Shown here: piece after piece, positions 21,084 through 22,042 of the stretch
How the letters are laid out: each line of letters begins with the position of its first letter
Position numbering within the stretch: position 1 is the stretch's first letter
The notes under the pieces: model-generated
What the model saw: only the letters and a program-made list of their open reading frames with translations
Databases searched by the model: none
What the model was told of the DNA's origin: nothing
Assembly (NCBI GenBank): GCA_002493085.1
Contig: DKXQ01000139.1
Span: 13,356-35,397, forward strand
DNA: 22,042 bases
Source: Lachnoclostridium sp. UBA7122
GTDB lineage: Bacteria; Bacillota; Clostridia; Lachnospirales; Lachnospiraceae
Reading direction: 5' to 3'
Program-made: the position numbers and the translations under genes

Positions 21084-22025
21084 ATGAATTTATCAAAAGC
21101 AGGAATAATAGGCTGTGGCTTTGTCGGGGCAACTATTGCCTTTACACTTATGCAACATTCCCTGTTCCGGGAAATTGTACTTATTGATACTGACATGGAC
21201 AAAGCAGAGGGCGAAGCTATGGATTTAAACCATGGCATACCATTTGCACGTCCTGTCAAAATATACGCTGGCGGCTATGAAAGCCTTAAAGATGCAGGCA
21301 TTATCATTATTACAGCAGGGGCAGGCCAGAAACCAGGTGAAACAAGGCTTGACCTTGTAAATAAAAATGTAAGTATATTTAAGCAGATTATACCAAGCAT
21401 AACAGAACATGTAAAAGATGCCATACTGCTTGTGGTAAGCAATCCTGTTGACATACTTACATGGGTTACACTCAAACTTTCAGGTTTTAAAGAAAACCAC
21501 GTTTTTGGCAGTGGCACAGTTCTGGATTCGGGAAGGCTTAAATATGTTATAGGCGAACGCCTGTCCGTTGACCCGAGAAATGTACATTCATTTATTATAG
21601 GAGAACATGGTGACAGTGAAGTTGCTGCATGGAGCAGTGTAAATGTAAGTGGTATTCCTGTTAACCAGTTCTGCGAAATGCGTGGATATGAAACAAATGA
21701 AGAAAATAAAAACAAACTATCTGATATGGTAAAAAACAGTGCATATGAAATAATAGACAGAAAAGGCGCAACGTATTACGGAATAGCTATGGCTGTGAGA
21801 AGGATATGCGAAAGCATAGTGCGTGATGAAAAAAGCATACTAACTGTAAGCAGCATGCAGCACCATTATTATGAAGCTGACGGTGTATGTATAGGCATGC
21901 CATCAATTGTAGGAAATGACGGTGTGGAACAAGTAGTCTGTATTGACCTCGATGGACATGAAGCAAAGCTTTTAAAAAAATCCGTAAGTGCGCTTAACAA
22001 TGTAATAAGCAGCATAAATATTTAA
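21084..22025 (+). CDS. ldh: L-lactate dehydrogenase
   Basis: Reduces pyruvate to L-lactate with NADH, the fermentative electron sink. The 313-residue protein shows GIIGCGFVGA (7-16) for NAD, D35 ending the second strand, the mobile loop QKPGETR with Q82 (glutamine marks lactate rather than malate specificity) and R88, SNPVD (119-123), D148 and R151 for substrate orientation, and the catalytic H175 in IGEHGDSE. At the sites that bind fructose 1,6-bisphosphate in Bacillus enzymes, the histidine is kept (H168) but the arginine is lysine (K153), so allosteric control may differ. AGAGG is 6 nt before the ATG. It stands alone on the plus strand, apparently expressed from the promoter upstream of the tRNA. 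Confidence 0.95.
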   Translation: MNLSKAGIIGCGFVGATIAFTLMQHSLFREIVLIDTDMDKAEGEAMDLNHGIPFARPVKIYAGGYESLKDAGIIIITAGAGQKPGETRLDLVNKNVSIFKQIIPSITEHVKDAILLVVSNPVDILTWVTLKLSGFKENHVFGSGTVLDSGRLKYVIGERLSVDPRNVHSFIIGEHGDSEVAAWSSVNVSGIPVNQFCEMRGYETNEENKNKLSDMVKNSAYEIIDRKGATYYGIAMAVRRICESIVRDEKSILTVSSMQHHYYEADGVCIGMPSIVGNDGVEQVVCIDLDGHEAKLLKKSVSALNNVISSINI

Positions 22026-22042
22026 CCTCATCAAGTAAGCCC

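Noticed and set aside
21084..22025. Malate dehydrogenase
   Set aside because: The specificity residue is Q82 (lactate) rather than Arg (malate).

Overview
The window is AT-rich, densely packed DNA from a low-GC, spore-forming Firmicute. I infer a Clostridia/Lachnospiraceae-type organism from the gene order around nusA-infB, the CotF-type spore-coat protein, the short clostridial-style SerA, GGAGG ribosome-binding sites and frequent GTG/TTG starts. The species cannot be read from the sequence alone. Nearly all genes lie on the minus strand; the exceptions are the coat protein (3894-4352) and L-lactate dehydrogenase (21084-22025).

Left part (1-4456). A strong minus-strand promoter drives what looks like the first 22 nt of a tRNA cut by the window edge. 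Then, in minus-strand transcription order, come a secreted SH3b-NlpC/P60 cell-wall hydrolase (own consensus promoter, hairpin after it), a ThiF/MoeB-like E1 activating enzyme, a JAMM (M67-type) metallopeptidase and a PIN/NYN-like nuclease with a polylysine linker. The last three are spaced like an operon, but no ubiquitin-like carrier gene (ThiS/MoaD/CysO type) is in view. A CotF/ferritin-like coat protein is divergent from nlpC, and a bidirectional terminator separates it from serA.

Amino-acid operon (4457-11350). One promoter appears to drive leuB-ilvD-ilvB-serC-serA, mixing branched-chain and serine biosynthesis. leuA, leuCD, ilvC and ilvN are absent here, and no T-box fits in the short leader. 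A small palindrome overlaps the -10 element.

Regulator and AT-rich gap (11397-12293). An orphan BlaI/MecI-type repressor with its own terminator and promoter is followed by a 428-bp gene-free stretch. The stretch is rich in inverted repeats and holds an unassigned plus-strand promoter.

Translation/RNA operon (12294-20813). The conserved cluster rimP-nusA-rnpM-ylxQ-infB-rbfA-nrnA-truB-ribF is complete and tightly spaced. It has a 10-bp leader hairpin and a perfect 15-bp intercistronic hairpin between rbfA and nrnA. InfB carries a large Asn/Arg/Asp/Gly/Ser disordered insert.

Right part (20784-22042). tRNA-Gly(CCC) precedes rimP on the same strand. Its promoter and the rimP promoter are near-copies of each other (32 of 38 positions). 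A near-consensus plus-strand promoter lies in the tRNA trailer, so the ldh transcript would run antisense through the whole tRNA gene. This three-promoter knot around a tRNA, and the carrier-less E1-JAMM-PIN cluster, are the two most unusual things in the window.
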